NCBI RefSeq assembly: GCF_050496545.1
Contig: NZ_JBNVZV010000010.1
Span: forward strand, 62,001-126,000
DNA from: Phycicoccus avicenniae_A
GTDB lineage: Bacteria > Actinomycetota > Actinomycetes > Actinomycetales > Dermatophilaceae
DNA length: 64,000 nt
Reading direction: 5' to 3'
Shown here: piece after piece, positions 22,758 to 31,885 of the stretch
Layout: every line of letters begins with the position of its first letter
How positions within the stretch are numbered: the stretch's first letter is position 1
The notes under the pieces: generated by a model
Seen by the model: the letters and a program-made list of their open reading frames with translations, nothing else
Database searches by the model: none
What the model was told of the DNA's origin: nothing
Program-made: the position numbers and the translations under genes

Positions 22758-23786
22758 TCAGCCGACGCGGGTGACGACTCCCGTGGCGAGGGCGTGCAGC
22801 GCGTCCTTGGCGTCGCTCGGCGGCAGGGTGTCGAGCACCGCCTGAGCCCGCGACGCCACCGCGAAGGTGTGCTCGCGGGCCTGCTCCATCGCGGGGTGCG
22901 CCCGCAGGAGGCGCAGCGCCTCGTCGAGCTCGGCGTCACCGGACAGGTCACCGGTCAGCAGCGACTGCAGCCGCGCGTCGGCCGGGTCGGAGGACGCCAG
23001 CACGAACAGCACCGGCAGCGTGCGCTTCCCCTCGCGCAGGTCGGTACCCGGGGTCTTGCCGGTCTCGTCGGCCTCGGAGGAGATGTCGATGAGGTCGTCG
23101 GCCAGCTGGAAGGCCATCCCGAGCCGCTCGCCGAACTCGCGCATCGTATCGACCACCTCGGGCGGGCAGCCGCCGAACATCGCGCCGTACCGGGCGGCGG
23201 TGGCGATGAGGACTCCGGTCTTGTCGGCGAGCACCTGGAGGTAGTACTCGACCGGGTCCTGGCCCTCCGGGCACGGCCGGTCGTCGCGGATCTGCCCGGC
23301 ACACAGCCGGACGAAGGTCTGCGCCTGGATCTTCACGGCCTCGGGCCCGAGGTCGGCCACGATGTCGGAGGCCGTGCCGAAGAGCAGGTCACCGACGAGG
23401 ATCGCGGTCGAGTTGTCGTACAACGCGTTCGCGGACGGCGCCCCGCGCCGCACGTCGGCCTCGTCCATGACGTCGTCGTGGTACAGCGACGCGAGGTGGG
23501 TCAGCTCGACCCCTGCGGCCGCGGCGACGACCGACGACGACGAGCCCGACCCGAGCTCGGAGGCCAGCAGCGTCAGCAGCGGCCGGAATCGCTTGCCGCC
23601 GGCCAGGGTGAGGTGCGAGGACGCCTGCGCGATGAACGGGTCCTCGTGGTCGACCCGCTCGACGATGAGCGCCTCGACCCGCGCCAGCCCGTCGGCGAGA
23701 CGCTCACGCAGGCCCTCGCTCGCGCCCGGCAGCGCGAGGACCGAGGGGGTGCCGCGCTGCGCCGTCTCGCCGCCCACCACGCTCAC
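22758..23786 (-). CDS. Polyprenyl diphosphate synthase (menaquinone side chain)
   Basis: A 342-residue trans-isoprenyl diphosphate synthase. It has the region GGKRFRPLLTLLASE, the first Asp-rich motif in LYHDDVMDEADVRRG and the second in FQLADDLIDI, followed by GKTPGTDLREGKRTLP. It condenses IPP onto allylic diphosphates to build a long all-trans chain. The residues before the first Asp-rich motif (LTHLAS) leave no bulky block I can interpret, so chain length is not called. The GTG at 23786 overlaps the nuoN stop (GTGA). Synthesis of the quinone tail is therefore coupled to the operon for its main reductase. Confidence 0.93.
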   Translation of the reverse strand: MSVVGGETAQRGTPSVLALPGASEGLRERLADGLARVEALIVERVDHEDPFIAQASSHLTLAGGKRFRPLLTLLASELGSGSSSSVVAAAAGVELTHLASLYHDDVMDEADVRRGAPSANALYDNSTAILVGDLLFGTASDIVADLGPEAVKIQAQTFVRLCAGQIRDDRPCPEGQDPVEYYLQVLADKTGVLIATAARYGAMFGGCPPEVVDTMREFGERLGMAFQLADDLIDISSEADETGKTPGTDLREGKRTLPVLFVLASSDPADARLQSLLTGDLSGDAELDEALRLLRAHPAMEQAREHTFAVASRAQAVLDTLPPSDAKDALHALATGVVTRVG

Positions 23787-25345
23787 AGCAGGAACTGGGA
23801 CGCGTTGCCCGCGAGCTGGAGGATGGCGGCCGGCGCGACACCGGCGACGACGGTGACGACGACACCCAGGGTGATGGCGATGGTCGACGGCACCGACGGC
23901 TGAAGGGCGACGACGCCCTCGACCGGCTCGGTGAAGTACATGAGCACGATGAGCCGCACGTAGACGAAGGCGGTGACCGCGGACGCGAGCACACCCACCA
24001 CCACGAGAACCGTTCCGGTGGTCCCGGACTCGACGGCCGGGGCGAACGCGGCGAACTTCGCCGTGAAGCCCGACGTCAGCGGGATGCCCGCGAAGGCCAG
24101 CAGGAGGAACGCGAAGACGCCCGCGATGACCGGGTGGTTGCGGCCCAGCCCGGCCCACTGCGACAGGTGCGAGGCCTCGGAGCCGTCCTGGCGCACCATC
24201 GTCACGATCGCGAAGGCCGCGATGGTGGTCGCGCCGTAAGCCAGCAGGTAGAACATCACGCCGCCGACCGCGGCCTGCGAGAACGCGAGGACCCCGACGA
24301 GGATGAAGCCCGCGTGCGCGACCGACGAGTACGCCAGCAGGCGCTTCACGTCCGTCTGGGTGACCGAGAGCACCGCGCCGACGACCATCGTCAGGACAGC
24401 GACGGCCGCGACGCCGATCTGCCAGGACCACCGGTCGGCACCGACGCCGACGTAGGTGAGCCGCAGGATCGCGCCGAACGCGGCGAGCTTGGTGCAGGCG
24501 GCCATGAAGCCGGTGACCGGGGTCGGGGCGCCCTGGTAGGCGTCCGGCGTCCACTGGTGGAACGGCACCGCACCGACCTTGAACAGCAGGCCGACGAGGG
24601 TGAGCACGACACCGGGCAGCAGCAGGCCGTCCATGTCACCGGAGGTCGTGGTGATGGCCTGGGCGATGGCCTTGAGGTCCGAGGAGCCGGCGTAGCCGAA
24701 GAGCAGCGCCGCCCCGAAGAGGAAGAACGCGCTGGAGAACGCCCCGAGGAGGAAGTACTTCAGCGCGGCCTCCTGCGAGAGCAGGCGGCGCCGCCGGGCC
24801 AGACCGGTCATCACGTACAGCGGCAGCGAGAGGACCTCGAGGCCGACGAAGAGGGTGATGAGGTCGTTGGCGCTGACGAAGACCATCATCCCAAGCACCG
24901 CGAAGAGGGTGAGCGGGAAGACCTCGGAGGTGGCGTACCCGGCGCGGGTGGCCATGTCCTCCTGGGTCGAGCCCGGCGTCGAGGCGCCCATCGGGGTGAA
25001 GGCGTCCGAGCCGACGCCGCCGAAGCGCTCGGCCATGACGAGGACGCCGATGACCGACAGGAGCAGCAGCGTGCCCTGGAGGAAGAGCGCGACGCCGTCG
25101 ACGACGACCGAGCCGCCGAGGGTGACGGCCTGGTGGTCCCGGCTCCAGAGCACGAGGACGGCCAGCGCCGCGACGAGCACGCCGACGGTGAGCCAGACCT
25201 GGATCGCGTGCCGGCGGGCGCGCGGCGCGAAGGCCTCGACGAGCACGCCGACCAGCGCACCGGCCACGACGAGCAGCATCGGCATGACCGCGGCGTAGTT
25301 GATCGAGACCTGCTGGAACTCGGCGGCGGGCAACGCGGCGGGCAT
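23783..25345 (-). CDS. nuoN: NADH-quinone oxidoreductase subunit N
   Basis: A 520-residue antiporter-like subunit of complex I with about 14 membrane helices. Recognisable are LFVGLEVLSLPLYVMTGLAR (with the conserved TM5 glutamate), ALKYFLLGAFSSAFFLFGAA, VGAVPFHQWTPDAYQGAPTP and LLAYSSVAHAGF. It forms one of the proton channels of the membrane arm. The ATG at 25345 shares one base with the nuoM stop. It is followed by the coupled polyprenyl synthase gene. Confidence 0.96.
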   Translation of the reverse strand: MPAALPAAEFQQVSINYAAVMPMLLVVAGALVGVLVEAFAPRARRHAIQVWLTVGVLVAALAVLVLWSRDHQAVTLGGSVVVDGVALFLQGTLLLLSVIGVLVMAERFGGVGSDAFTPMGASTPGSTQEDMATRAGYATSEVFPLTLFAVLGMMVFVSANDLITLFVGLEVLSLPLYVMTGLARRRRLLSQEAALKYFLLGAFSSAFFLFGAALLFGYAGSSDLKAIAQAITTTSGDMDGLLLPGVVLTLVGLLFKVGAVPFHQWTPDAYQGAPTPVTGFMAACTKLAAFGAILRLTYVGVGADRWSWQIGVAAVAVLTMVVGAVLSVTQTDVKRLLAYSSVAHAGFILVGVLAFSQAAVGGVMFYLLAYGATTIAAFAIVTMVRQDGSEASHLSQWAGLGRNHPVIAGVFAFLLLAFAGIPLTSGFTAKFAAFAPAVESGTTGTVLVVVGVLASAVTAFVYVRLIVLMYFTEPVEGVVALQPSVPSTIAITLGVVVTVVAGVAPAAILQLAGNASQFLL

Positions 25346-26886
25346 CACTGGGCACTCCCGGAGGCTTCGGCGGTCGCGGGGTCGGTGACGCCGACGATCT
25401 GCAGCGTCCGGTCCACGGCCGGGTTGACGAGGTCGAGGACCGGCTTCGGGTAGAAGCCGAGCACGACGAACGAGGCGATGATCGGCGCGACGACCCACTT
25501 CTCGCGGTGCGAGAGGTCGCGCGGCGGCGCCTCACCCTCGGGGAACGAGGGCTTCGGGCCGGTCATGACGCGCTGGTACATGAGGAGGATGTAGAGCGCC
25601 GCGAGCACGATGCCGAGCGCCGCGATGACCGCCGCCACCTTGTACCGCTGGAAGGTGCCCTGGAGCACGAGGAACTCGGAGACGAACGAGGACAGCCCGG
25701 GCAGCGCGAGCGAGGACAGCCCCGCGATGAGGAAGGTCCCGGCGAGCACCGGGGTGACCCGCTGCCAGCCGCCGTAGTCGGGGATCCGCTTGCTGCCGTG
25801 GCGCGCCACGAGGAAGCCGGCGATGAGGAACAGCCCGGCGGTCGAGAAGCCGTGGTTGACCATGTAGAGGGTCGACCCGGCGCCGCCGACGCTCGTCATC
25901 GCGAAGATGCCGAGGACGATGAAGCCGAAGTGGCTGATCGAGGTGAAGGCGATGAGCCGCATCATGTCGGTCTGCCCGATGGCCAGCAGCGCGCCGTACA
26001 GCACCGAGATGACCGCGAGCGTGATGACGACCGGCGTCGCCCACTGCGAGGCCTCCGGGAAGAGCTGGAGGCAGAAGCGGATCATCCCGTAGGTGCCGAC
26101 CTTGTCGAGGACGCCGACGAGGAGGACGGCCGTCGCCGGCCGCGAGGCGGTGGCGGCGTCCGGGAGCCAGGTGTGCACCGGCCACATCGGGGCCTTGACC
26201 GCGAAGGCGAAGAAGAACCCGACGAACATCCAGCGCAGCGCCGCCTCCGAGCCGTCGAGGTTGCCCATGAGCTTCTCGACGAGGAAGCCGTCGGAGCCGC
26301 CGGGGCCCACGAAGTAGACGGCGATGACGGCCACGAGCATCACGAGCCCGCCGGCGAGGGAGAACAGCAGGAACTTCATCGCGGCGTACTGCCGGCGCTC
26401 GCCGCCGAACAGCCCGATGAGGAAGTACACCGGGATGAGCATGGCCTCGAAGAAGACGTAGAACAGGAAGACGTCGGTGGCGGCGAAGACGCCGACCATG
26501 AAGGCCTCGAGGACGAGCATCAGCGCGAAGTAGCGCTTGACGCGGCCCGGCTCGGACTCGTCGACGTCGTTCCACGCCGCGAGCAGGCAGACCGGCGTGA
26601 GGATGGCCGCCATGACGATGAGCGAGAGCGCGATGCCGTCGACGCCGAGCGCGTAGGAGACACCGAACTGCGGGATCCACGAGTGGGTCTCGGTGAGCTG
26701 GAACATCTGGTCCGAGCCGCTGTCGAAGGCGACCCACGCCGCGACGGCGAGGGCCAGGGTGACCACCGACGCCCCGAGCGCGACGGGCCGCGCGAGCCGC
26801 GCCGAGCCCGCGGGCAGCGCCGCGACGACGACCGCGCCGAGCACCGGCACGACCATCATGAGCGTGAGCAGGGGCAGGGAGTTCAC
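25345..26886 (-). CDS. nuoM: NADH-quinone oxidoreductase subunit M
   Basis: A 513-residue antiporter-like subunit of the complex I membrane arm. Motifs include YVFFEAMLIPVYFLIGLFGG, KFLLFSLAGGLVMLVAVIAV, VKAPMWPVHTWLPDAATASR and RLIAFTSISHFGFIVLGIFA, with the essential lysine and glutamate in these segments. The GTG at 26886 overlaps the nuoL stop (GTGA) and matches the family N-terminus better than the upstream ATG four codons away. Confidence 0.96.
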   Translation of the reverse strand: MNSLPLLTLMMVVPVLGAVVVAALPAGSARLARPVALGASVVTLALAVAAWVAFDSGSDQMFQLTETHSWIPQFGVSYALGVDGIALSLIVMAAILTPVCLLAAWNDVDESEPGRVKRYFALMLVLEAFMVGVFAATDVFLFYVFFEAMLIPVYFLIGLFGGERRQYAAMKFLLFSLAGGLVMLVAVIAVYFVGPGGSDGFLVEKLMGNLDGSEAALRWMFVGFFFAFAVKAPMWPVHTWLPDAATASRPATAVLLVGVLDKVGTYGMIRFCLQLFPEASQWATPVVITLAVISVLYGALLAIGQTDMMRLIAFTSISHFGFIVLGIFAMTSVGGAGSTLYMVNHGFSTAGLFLIAGFLVARHGSKRIPDYGGWQRVTPVLAGTFLIAGLSSLALPGLSSFVSEFLVLQGTFQRYKVAAVIAALGIVLAALYILLMYQRVMTGPKPSFPEGEAPPRDLSHREKWVVAPIIASFVVLGFYPKPVLDLVNPAVDRTLQIVGVTDPATAEASGSAQ

Positions 26887-28826
26887 TGGATCACCCACAG
26901 AGCACCGAGGACGGCGACGACACCGGTGAGCATCGTCAGGGCATACGACCGGGCGTAGCCGGTCTGGAGGCGACGCAGCCTCGAGGAGAACCCGCCGACG
27001 AGCGCGGCGAGGCCGCCGGCGGCGCCGTCGACCCCCTTGGCGTCGGCGAAGACGAGCGAACGCGTCAGGTGGATGCCGGGGCGCATGAACAGGCCCTCGT
27101 TGACGGCGTCCTGGTAGAGGTCGACGCGAGCGGCGCGGGTGAGCACCGAGCCGCGCGGGGCGACCTCGGGCACGTCGTCACGCCAGTAGCGGGCCCACGC
27201 GAGGCCGGCACCGCCGACGACGAAGACCAGCGTCAGCAGGATGAGGATCGGCGCCGCGATGACCGGGTGCTCCTCGCCGTGCTCGCCGACGACCGGCGCC
27301 AGCCAGGACACGATCGGGGCGGTCTCGGCGAACGGCCACGCCAGCAGCAGGCCGAGGAAGGCCGACCCACCGGCGAGCACCATCATCGGGACGGTCATGA
27401 TGCGCGGCGACTCGTGCGGGTGCACGTCGTCGGTCCAGCGCTTCTCGCCGTGGAAGGTCATGAAGAACAGGCGCGACATGTAGAACGCGGTGACGCCGGC
27501 ACCGACGAGCGCGGCACCGCCGAGCACCCACGGCTTCCAGCCCTCGCCGATGAACGCGGCCTCGATGATCTTGTCCTTGGACCAGAAGCCGGAGAACGGC
27601 GGGACACCGAGGATGGCCAGCCAGCCCAGCGCGAACGTGGCCCAGGTGACCTTCATGGCGCCCGACAGCGAGCCGAAGCGCCGCATGTTCACCTGGTCGT
27701 TCATGCCGTGCATGACCGAGCCGGCACCGAGGAACATCCCGGCCTTGAAGAAGCCGTGCGTGAGCAGGTGGAAGATCGCGAAGGCGTACCCGACCGGGCC
27801 GAGGCCGGCGGCCAGCATCATGTAGCCGATCTGGCTCATCGTGGAGGCCGCGAGGGCCTTCTTGATGTCGTCCTTGGCGCAGCCGACGACCGCACCGAAG
27901 AGCAGCGTGACGGCACCGACGAGGGCGACCGCGAGCGCGGCGTCCGGGGCGGCGTCGAAGATGACGTGCGAGCGCACGACGAGGTAGACGCCGGCGGTGA
28001 CCATCGTCGCCGCGTGGATGAGCGCGGACACCGGCGTCGGGCCGGCCATCGCGTCCCCGAGCCAGGACTGCAGCGGGAACTGCGCCGACTTGCCGCAGGC
28101 GCCGACCAGCAGGAGCAGGCCGATCGCGGTGAGCGTGGCCTGGTTCGCGCCGGCGACGCCCTCGTTGACGGTGGCGTAGTCGACGCCGCCGAAGGTGATG
28201 AACATCGTCATGATCGCGATGGACAGCCCGAGGTCGCCGACGCGGTTGACGAAGAACGCCTTGTTCGCGGCGGTGGCGTACGCGGGGTTGTGGTTCCAGA
28301 ACCCGATGAGCAGGTAGGACGCCAGGCCCACGCCCTCCCAGCCGACGAACAGCAGGAGGTAGCTGTCGGCGAGGACGAGCAGGAGCATCGCCGCGACGAA
28401 CAGGTTGAGGTAGGCGAAGAAGCGCCGCTTGTCGGGGTCGTGCTCCATGTACCCGAGCGAGTACACGTGGATGAGCGACCCGACGAACGTGATGAGCATG
28501 ACGAACGCGATGGACAGCGGGTCGACCAGCAGCCCTAGGTCGAGCTGGAAGGTCCCCGCCGGCACCCAGTTCCACAGGGTGAGGTGGTGGGCCCGCTCGC
28601 CGGCGGCCTGGCCGAGCAGCTGGACGATGACGAGGACGCCCACGCCGAAGCTCGCCCAGGACAGGCCCGTCGCGAGGGCCGGCCCGACCTTGTTCGTGCG
28701 TCGCCCGCCGAGGAGCAGGACGGCCGCACCGAGGAGGGGCAGCGCGACGAGGAGCCACGCGAGCGAGGCCATGCCGCTCGCGGGGCCCGCGGTCATCGCG
28801 TCGCCCTCGGTGATCAGAGAGTGCAC
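26883..28826 (-). CDS. nuoL: NADH-quinone oxidoreductase subunit L
   Basis: A 647-residue distal antiporter-like subunit with a C-terminal lateral helix. Clear motifs are LFVGWEGVGLASYLLIGFW, NRVGDLGLSIAIMTMFITFG, KSAQFPLQSWLGDAMAGPTP and LAASTMSQIGYMMLAAGLG. The GTG at 28826 has AAGGAG 6 nt upstream and is preferred; ATG codons 10 and 18 residues later are alternatives. It starts 9 bp after the nuoK stop. Confidence 0.96.
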   Translation of the reverse strand: MHSLITEGDAMTAGPASGMASLAWLLVALPLLGAAVLLLGGRRTNKVGPALATGLSWASFGVGVLVIVQLLGQAAGERAHHLTLWNWVPAGTFQLDLGLLVDPLSIAFVMLITFVGSLIHVYSLGYMEHDPDKRRFFAYLNLFVAAMLLLVLADSYLLLFVGWEGVGLASYLLIGFWNHNPAYATAANKAFFVNRVGDLGLSIAIMTMFITFGGVDYATVNEGVAGANQATLTAIGLLLLVGACGKSAQFPLQSWLGDAMAGPTPVSALIHAATMVTAGVYLVVRSHVIFDAAPDAALAVALVGAVTLLFGAVVGCAKDDIKKALAASTMSQIGYMMLAAGLGPVGYAFAIFHLLTHGFFKAGMFLGAGSVMHGMNDQVNMRRFGSLSGAMKVTWATFALGWLAILGVPPFSGFWSKDKIIEAAFIGEGWKPWVLGGAALVGAGVTAFYMSRLFFMTFHGEKRWTDDVHPHESPRIMTVPMMVLAGGSAFLGLLLAWPFAETAPIVSWLAPVVGEHGEEHPVIAAPILILLTLVFVVGGAGLAWARYWRDDVPEVAPRGSVLTRAARVDLYQDAVNEGLFMRPGIHLTRSLVFADAKGVDGAAGGLAALVGGFSSRLRRLQTGYARSYALTMLTGVVAVLGALWVIQ

Positions 28827-28835
28827 GTCAGCTCC

Positions 28836-29135
28836 TTACAGCTTCAGCAGGTTCGCGTCGTCGACCGAGGCCGACCGGCGGGACCGGAAGATCGCCATGA
28901 TGATCGCGAGGCCGACGACGACCTCCGCGGCGGCGACCACCATGACGAAGAGGGCGAGGACCTGGCCGTCGAGCGAGCCGCGCATCCGGGCGAACGTCAC
29001 GAAGACGAGGTTCGCCGCGTTGAGCATCAGCTCGACGCCCATGAAGACGATGATCGCGTTGCGCCGGGTGAGGACGACCGCCCCACCGATGACGAAGAGG
29101 ATCGTCGCCAGGTACACGTAGTTGACGAGGCTCAT
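28836..29135 (-). CDS. nuoK: NADH-quinone oxidoreductase subunit K
   Basis: A 99-residue three-helix membrane subunit of complex I, of standard length. It carries the two buried glutamates used in proton transfer, in VFMGVELMLNAANLVFV and VMVVAAAEVVVGLAIIMAIF. The ATG at 29135 overlaps the nuoJ stop (ATGA) and has GGAGG upstream. Confidence 0.97.
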   Translation of the reverse strand: MSLVNYVYLATILFVIGGAVVLTRRNAIIVFMGVELMLNAANLVFVTFARMRGSLDGQVLALFVMVVAAAEVVVGLAIIMAIFRSRRSASVDDANLLKL

Positions 29136-29902
29136 CGCTCGGTGCCCTCCTGGACGTCGCGCTCGATCTGGTGCTCGCCCTCGACGTACAGCTCGGGCGA
29201 GCGGTTCTGGTCGCGGGCGGTGAGCACGCGCGAGACCGACAGCTCGGACGGCGTGCCGTCGGGCAGCAGCGCCGGGGTGTCGACGGCGTTGTGCCGCGCG
29301 TAGACACCGGGCGCGGGGAGGCCGGCGAGGTGCTCGCCCTCCTTGAAGCGCCGCTTGCTCCACTCCTTCTGGTTCGGGCCCTTGCCGAGGCGCTCGCGGT
29401 GCGCGAGCACCATGGCGCCGAGCGCCGCGGTGATGAGGAGGGCGCTGGTCATCTCGAAGACCCACACGTAGCGGCCGAAGATCAGCTGGGCGACGCCGGA
29501 GACGTTGCCGGTCTCGCCGTTGACCTGCTCGAGGCCGACGGCCGTGCCCCAGGTGACGTGCCCGACCTGGAAGCCGAGCAGGCCGCCGAGGCCGAGCGCG
29601 AGCACCGCAGTGGCCCAGCGCTGCCCGGTGAGGGTCTCGACGAGGCTGTCGCTCGAGTCGACACCGACCAGCATCAGCACGAAGAGGAAGAGCATCATGA
29701 CCGCGCCGGTGTAGACGAAGATCTGGATGACCCCGAGGAAGTCGGCGTCCTGCGCGATGTAGAAGACGCCGAGGATGATCATCGTCAGCGCCATGCCGAG
29801 CGCGGCGTGGACGGCCTTCTTCGCGAAGACCAGGCCGAGGGCGCCGAGGACCGCGAGCGGCCCGAGGATCCAGAACATCACCTCTTCGCCGGTGCCGGTC
29901 AC
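29132..29902 (-). CDS. nuoJ: NADH-quinone oxidoreductase subunit J
   Basis: A 256-residue membrane subunit with five helices. The conserved glycine- and aromatic-rich helix 3 region is QIFVYTGAVMMLFLFVLMLVG. The last 60-70 residues form a hydrophilic tail (KGPNQKEWSKRRFKEGEHLA onward) longer than in E. coli (184 aa) but usual in actinobacteria. The GTG at 29902 overlaps the nuoI stop (GTGA); an ATG eight codons later is an alternative. Confidence 0.95.
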   Translation of the reverse strand: MTGTGEEVMFWILGPLAVLGALGLVFAKKAVHAALGMALTMIILGVFYIAQDADFLGVIQIFVYTGAVMMLFLFVLMLVGVDSSDSLVETLTGQRWATAVLALGLGGLLGFQVGHVTWGTAVGLEQVNGETGNVSGVAQLIFGRYVWVFEMTSALLITAALGAMVLAHRERLGKGPNQKEWSKRRFKEGEHLAGLPAPGVYARHNAVDTPALLPDGTPSELSVSRVLTARDQNRSPELYVEGEHQIERDVQEGTER

Positions 29903-30513
29903 GAGGTCACCTCCGCGTCGTCGGTGCGGGTGCGCGCGGCGACGACCTCGCGCTGGGAGTCGACGGCCTCGGTCACCTTCCCGAGGTAGTAGTCGCGCTC
30001 CTCCATCCCGTCGGCCATGGGGAACGGCGGGCGGAGCATCCCCGGCTGGAGCGGGGCGAGCAGCTGGTCCTTGGTGAAGATGAGGTCCGCGCGGTTGTTG
30101 TCGGCGAGCTCGTACTCGTTGGTCATCGTCAGCGCGCGGGTCGGACAGGCCTCGATGCACAGCCCGCAGAAGATGCAGCGCAGGTAGTTGATCTGGTAGA
30201 CGCGGCCGTAGCGCTCCCCCGGGCTGAAGCGACCCTCGCCGCCCTCCGAGTCGTCGTTGTCCGCGCCCTCGACGAGGATCGCGTCGGCCGGGCAGGCCCA
30301 CGCGCACAGCTCGCAGCCGACGCACTTCTCGAGCCCGTCGGGGTGGCGGTTCAGCTGGTGGCGGCCGTGGAAGCGCGGCTGGGTCGGGCGCTTCTCCTCC
30401 GGGTACTCCTCGGTGATGACCTTGCGGAACATCGTCGAGAAGGTGACGCCGAAGCCGGCGACGGGGGCGAACAGGTCGGAGAAGAAGCCGGACTTCTTCT
30501 GCTCGTCAGCCAC
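29899..30513 (-). CDS. nuoI: NADH-quinone oxidoreductase subunit I
   Basis: A 204-residue ferredoxin-like subunit linking the peripheral and membrane arms. Two 4Fe-4S motifs are complete: C64-x2-C67-x2-C70-x3-C74 and C113-x2-C116-x2-C119-x3-C123, holding clusters N6a and N6b. The GTG at 30513 overlaps the end of nuoH by 8 bp. The C-terminal 60 residues are hydrophilic, as in other actinobacterial versions. Confidence 0.97.
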   Translation of the reverse strand: MADEQKKSGFFSDLFAPVAGFGVTFSTMFRKVITEEYPEEKRPTQPRFHGRHQLNRHPDGLEKCVGCELCAWACPADAILVEGADNDDSEGGEGRFSPGERYGRVYQINYLRCIFCGLCIEACPTRALTMTNEYELADNNRADLIFTKDQLLAPLQPGMLRPPFPMADGMEERDYYLGKVTEAVDSQREVVAARTRTDDAEVTS

Positions 30514-31885
30514 GAGTGGCCTCCTTGGTGTCGGACCCGGCGGTCAGGGCCGGCGCGGCGAGCGAGGGCTCGCGCAGGCGCTGGCCGGGCATCGGGGGCA
30601 CGGGGTGGCCACCGGCGTAGGGGTCGATCTCCTCCGGGACGCGCGGGTGCGATGCCGCCTCGCGGCGCTCGACCCGGCTGTCCCACAGCCATCCCCCGAC
30701 CAGCGCGGCGACGGCGATGAGGCCGACGAGCGCGAGCGAGATGATGGGGAAGCTGCGTCCGGCGACCACGACGTCGTCACCGAGCCAGCCGTTCTGGCCG
30801 GCGCGGAAGAACGCGACGAGGACGACCCAGCCGAGCGTGGCCGGGATGAGGAACTTCCAGCCGAAGCGCATGAACTGGTCGTACCGGACGCGCGGCAGCG
30901 AGCCGCGCAGCCAGACGAAGACGAACATGAACGCCCACAGCTTGGCGGTGAACCAGAGCACGCCCCACCAGCCCTCGTTGAACATCCCGTCGTTGATCGC
31001 CGCGATGCCGGGGGGCGCCTGGTAGCCACCGAGGAACATCGTCGTGGCCAGGGCCGCGACGGTGAACATGTTGATGTACTCGCCGAGGAAGAACATGGCG
31101 AAGCGCATCGAGCCGTACTCGGTGTGGAAGCCACCGGTGAGCTCGCCCTCGCCCTCGGCGAGGTCGAACGGGAGGCGGTTGGTCTCGCCGACCATCGTGA
31201 TGACGTAGACGAAGAAGCTGAAGAACGCCGGCACGACGAACCAGAGGCCGTTCTGCGCGTTGACGATCTGCGAGGTGGACATCGAGCCGGCGTAGAGGAA
31301 GACGGCGACGAGCGAGAGGCCCATCGCGATCTCGTAGGAGATCATCTGCGCCGACGCGCGCAGGCCACCCATGAGCGGGTAGGGCGAGCCGGAGGACCAG
31401 CCGGCGAGCACGACGCCGTAGATGCCGATGCCCGCGACGGCGAGCACGAGGAGCACCGCGACGGGGGTGTCGGTGAGCTGGAACGGCGTGGAGTGCCCGA
31501 ACATCGAGACCTCGCCGGCCAGCGGCATGATCGAGAACGAGACGAAGCACATCGTCGCCGTGATGAGCGGCGCGAGGGTGAAGACGAACGCGTCGGACGC
31601 CTTGGGCCGCACGTCCTCCTTGAGCATCGACTTCATGCCGTCGGCGAGGGTCTGCAGCAGGCCGAACGGGCCGTTGCGGTTCGGGCCCGGGCGCTGCTGC
31701 ATCCGGCCGATGACGCGGCGCTCGAACCAGATGACGAGCAGCGTCGAGACCAGCAGGTACACGAAGATGATGAGGGCCTTGACCAGGCTCAGCCACATCG
31801 GGGTGTCGCTGAAGTCGGCCCGGGGGTTGTCCGAGTTCGCAGTCGCCAGCGCGACGAGCTCGGGGACTGCGGCGACCGCGCTCAT
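30506..31885 (-). CDS. nuoH: NADH-quinone oxidoreductase subunit H
   Basis: A 459-residue membrane subunit that shapes the quinone-binding chamber. Conserved segments are WFERRVIGRMQQRPGPNRNG, GLLQTLADGMKSMLKEDVRP, ETNRLPFDLAEGEGELTGGF and YGSMRFAMFFLGEYINM. A C-terminal hydrophilic extension of about 60 residues exceeds the E. coli length of 325, typical for this phylum. The ATG at 31885 overlaps the nuoG stop (ATGA). Confidence 0.97.
   Translation of the reverse strand: MSAVAAVPELVALATANSDNPRADFSDTPMWLSLVKALIIFVYLLVSTLLVIWFERRVIGRMQQRPGPNRNGPFGLLQTLADGMKSMLKEDVRPKASDAFVFTLAPLITATMCFVSFSIMPLAGEVSMFGHSTPFQLTDTPVAVLLVLAVAGIGIYGVVLAGWSSGSPYPLMGGLRASAQMISYEIAMGLSLVAVFLYAGSMSTSQIVNAQNGLWFVVPAFFSFFVYVITMVGETNRLPFDLAEGEGELTGGFHTEYGSMRFAMFFLGEYINMFTVAALATTMFLGGYQAPPGIAAINDGMFNEGWWGVLWFTAKLWAFMFVFVWLRGSLPRVRYDQFMRFGWKFLIPATLGWVVLVAFFRAGQNGWLGDDVVVAGRSFPIISLALVGLIAVAALVGGWLWDSRVERREAASHPRVPEEIDPYAGGHPVPPMPGQRLREPSLAAPALTAGSDTKEATRG

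Noticed and set aside
20105..22774. 889-codon plus-strand open frame
   Set aside because: Spans three real genes in other frames and is Arg/Pro-rich without motifs.
25507..26958. Long open frame antisense to nuoM
   Set aside because: Extremely charged Glu/Arg/Asp/His composition from reading membrane-protein codons backwards.
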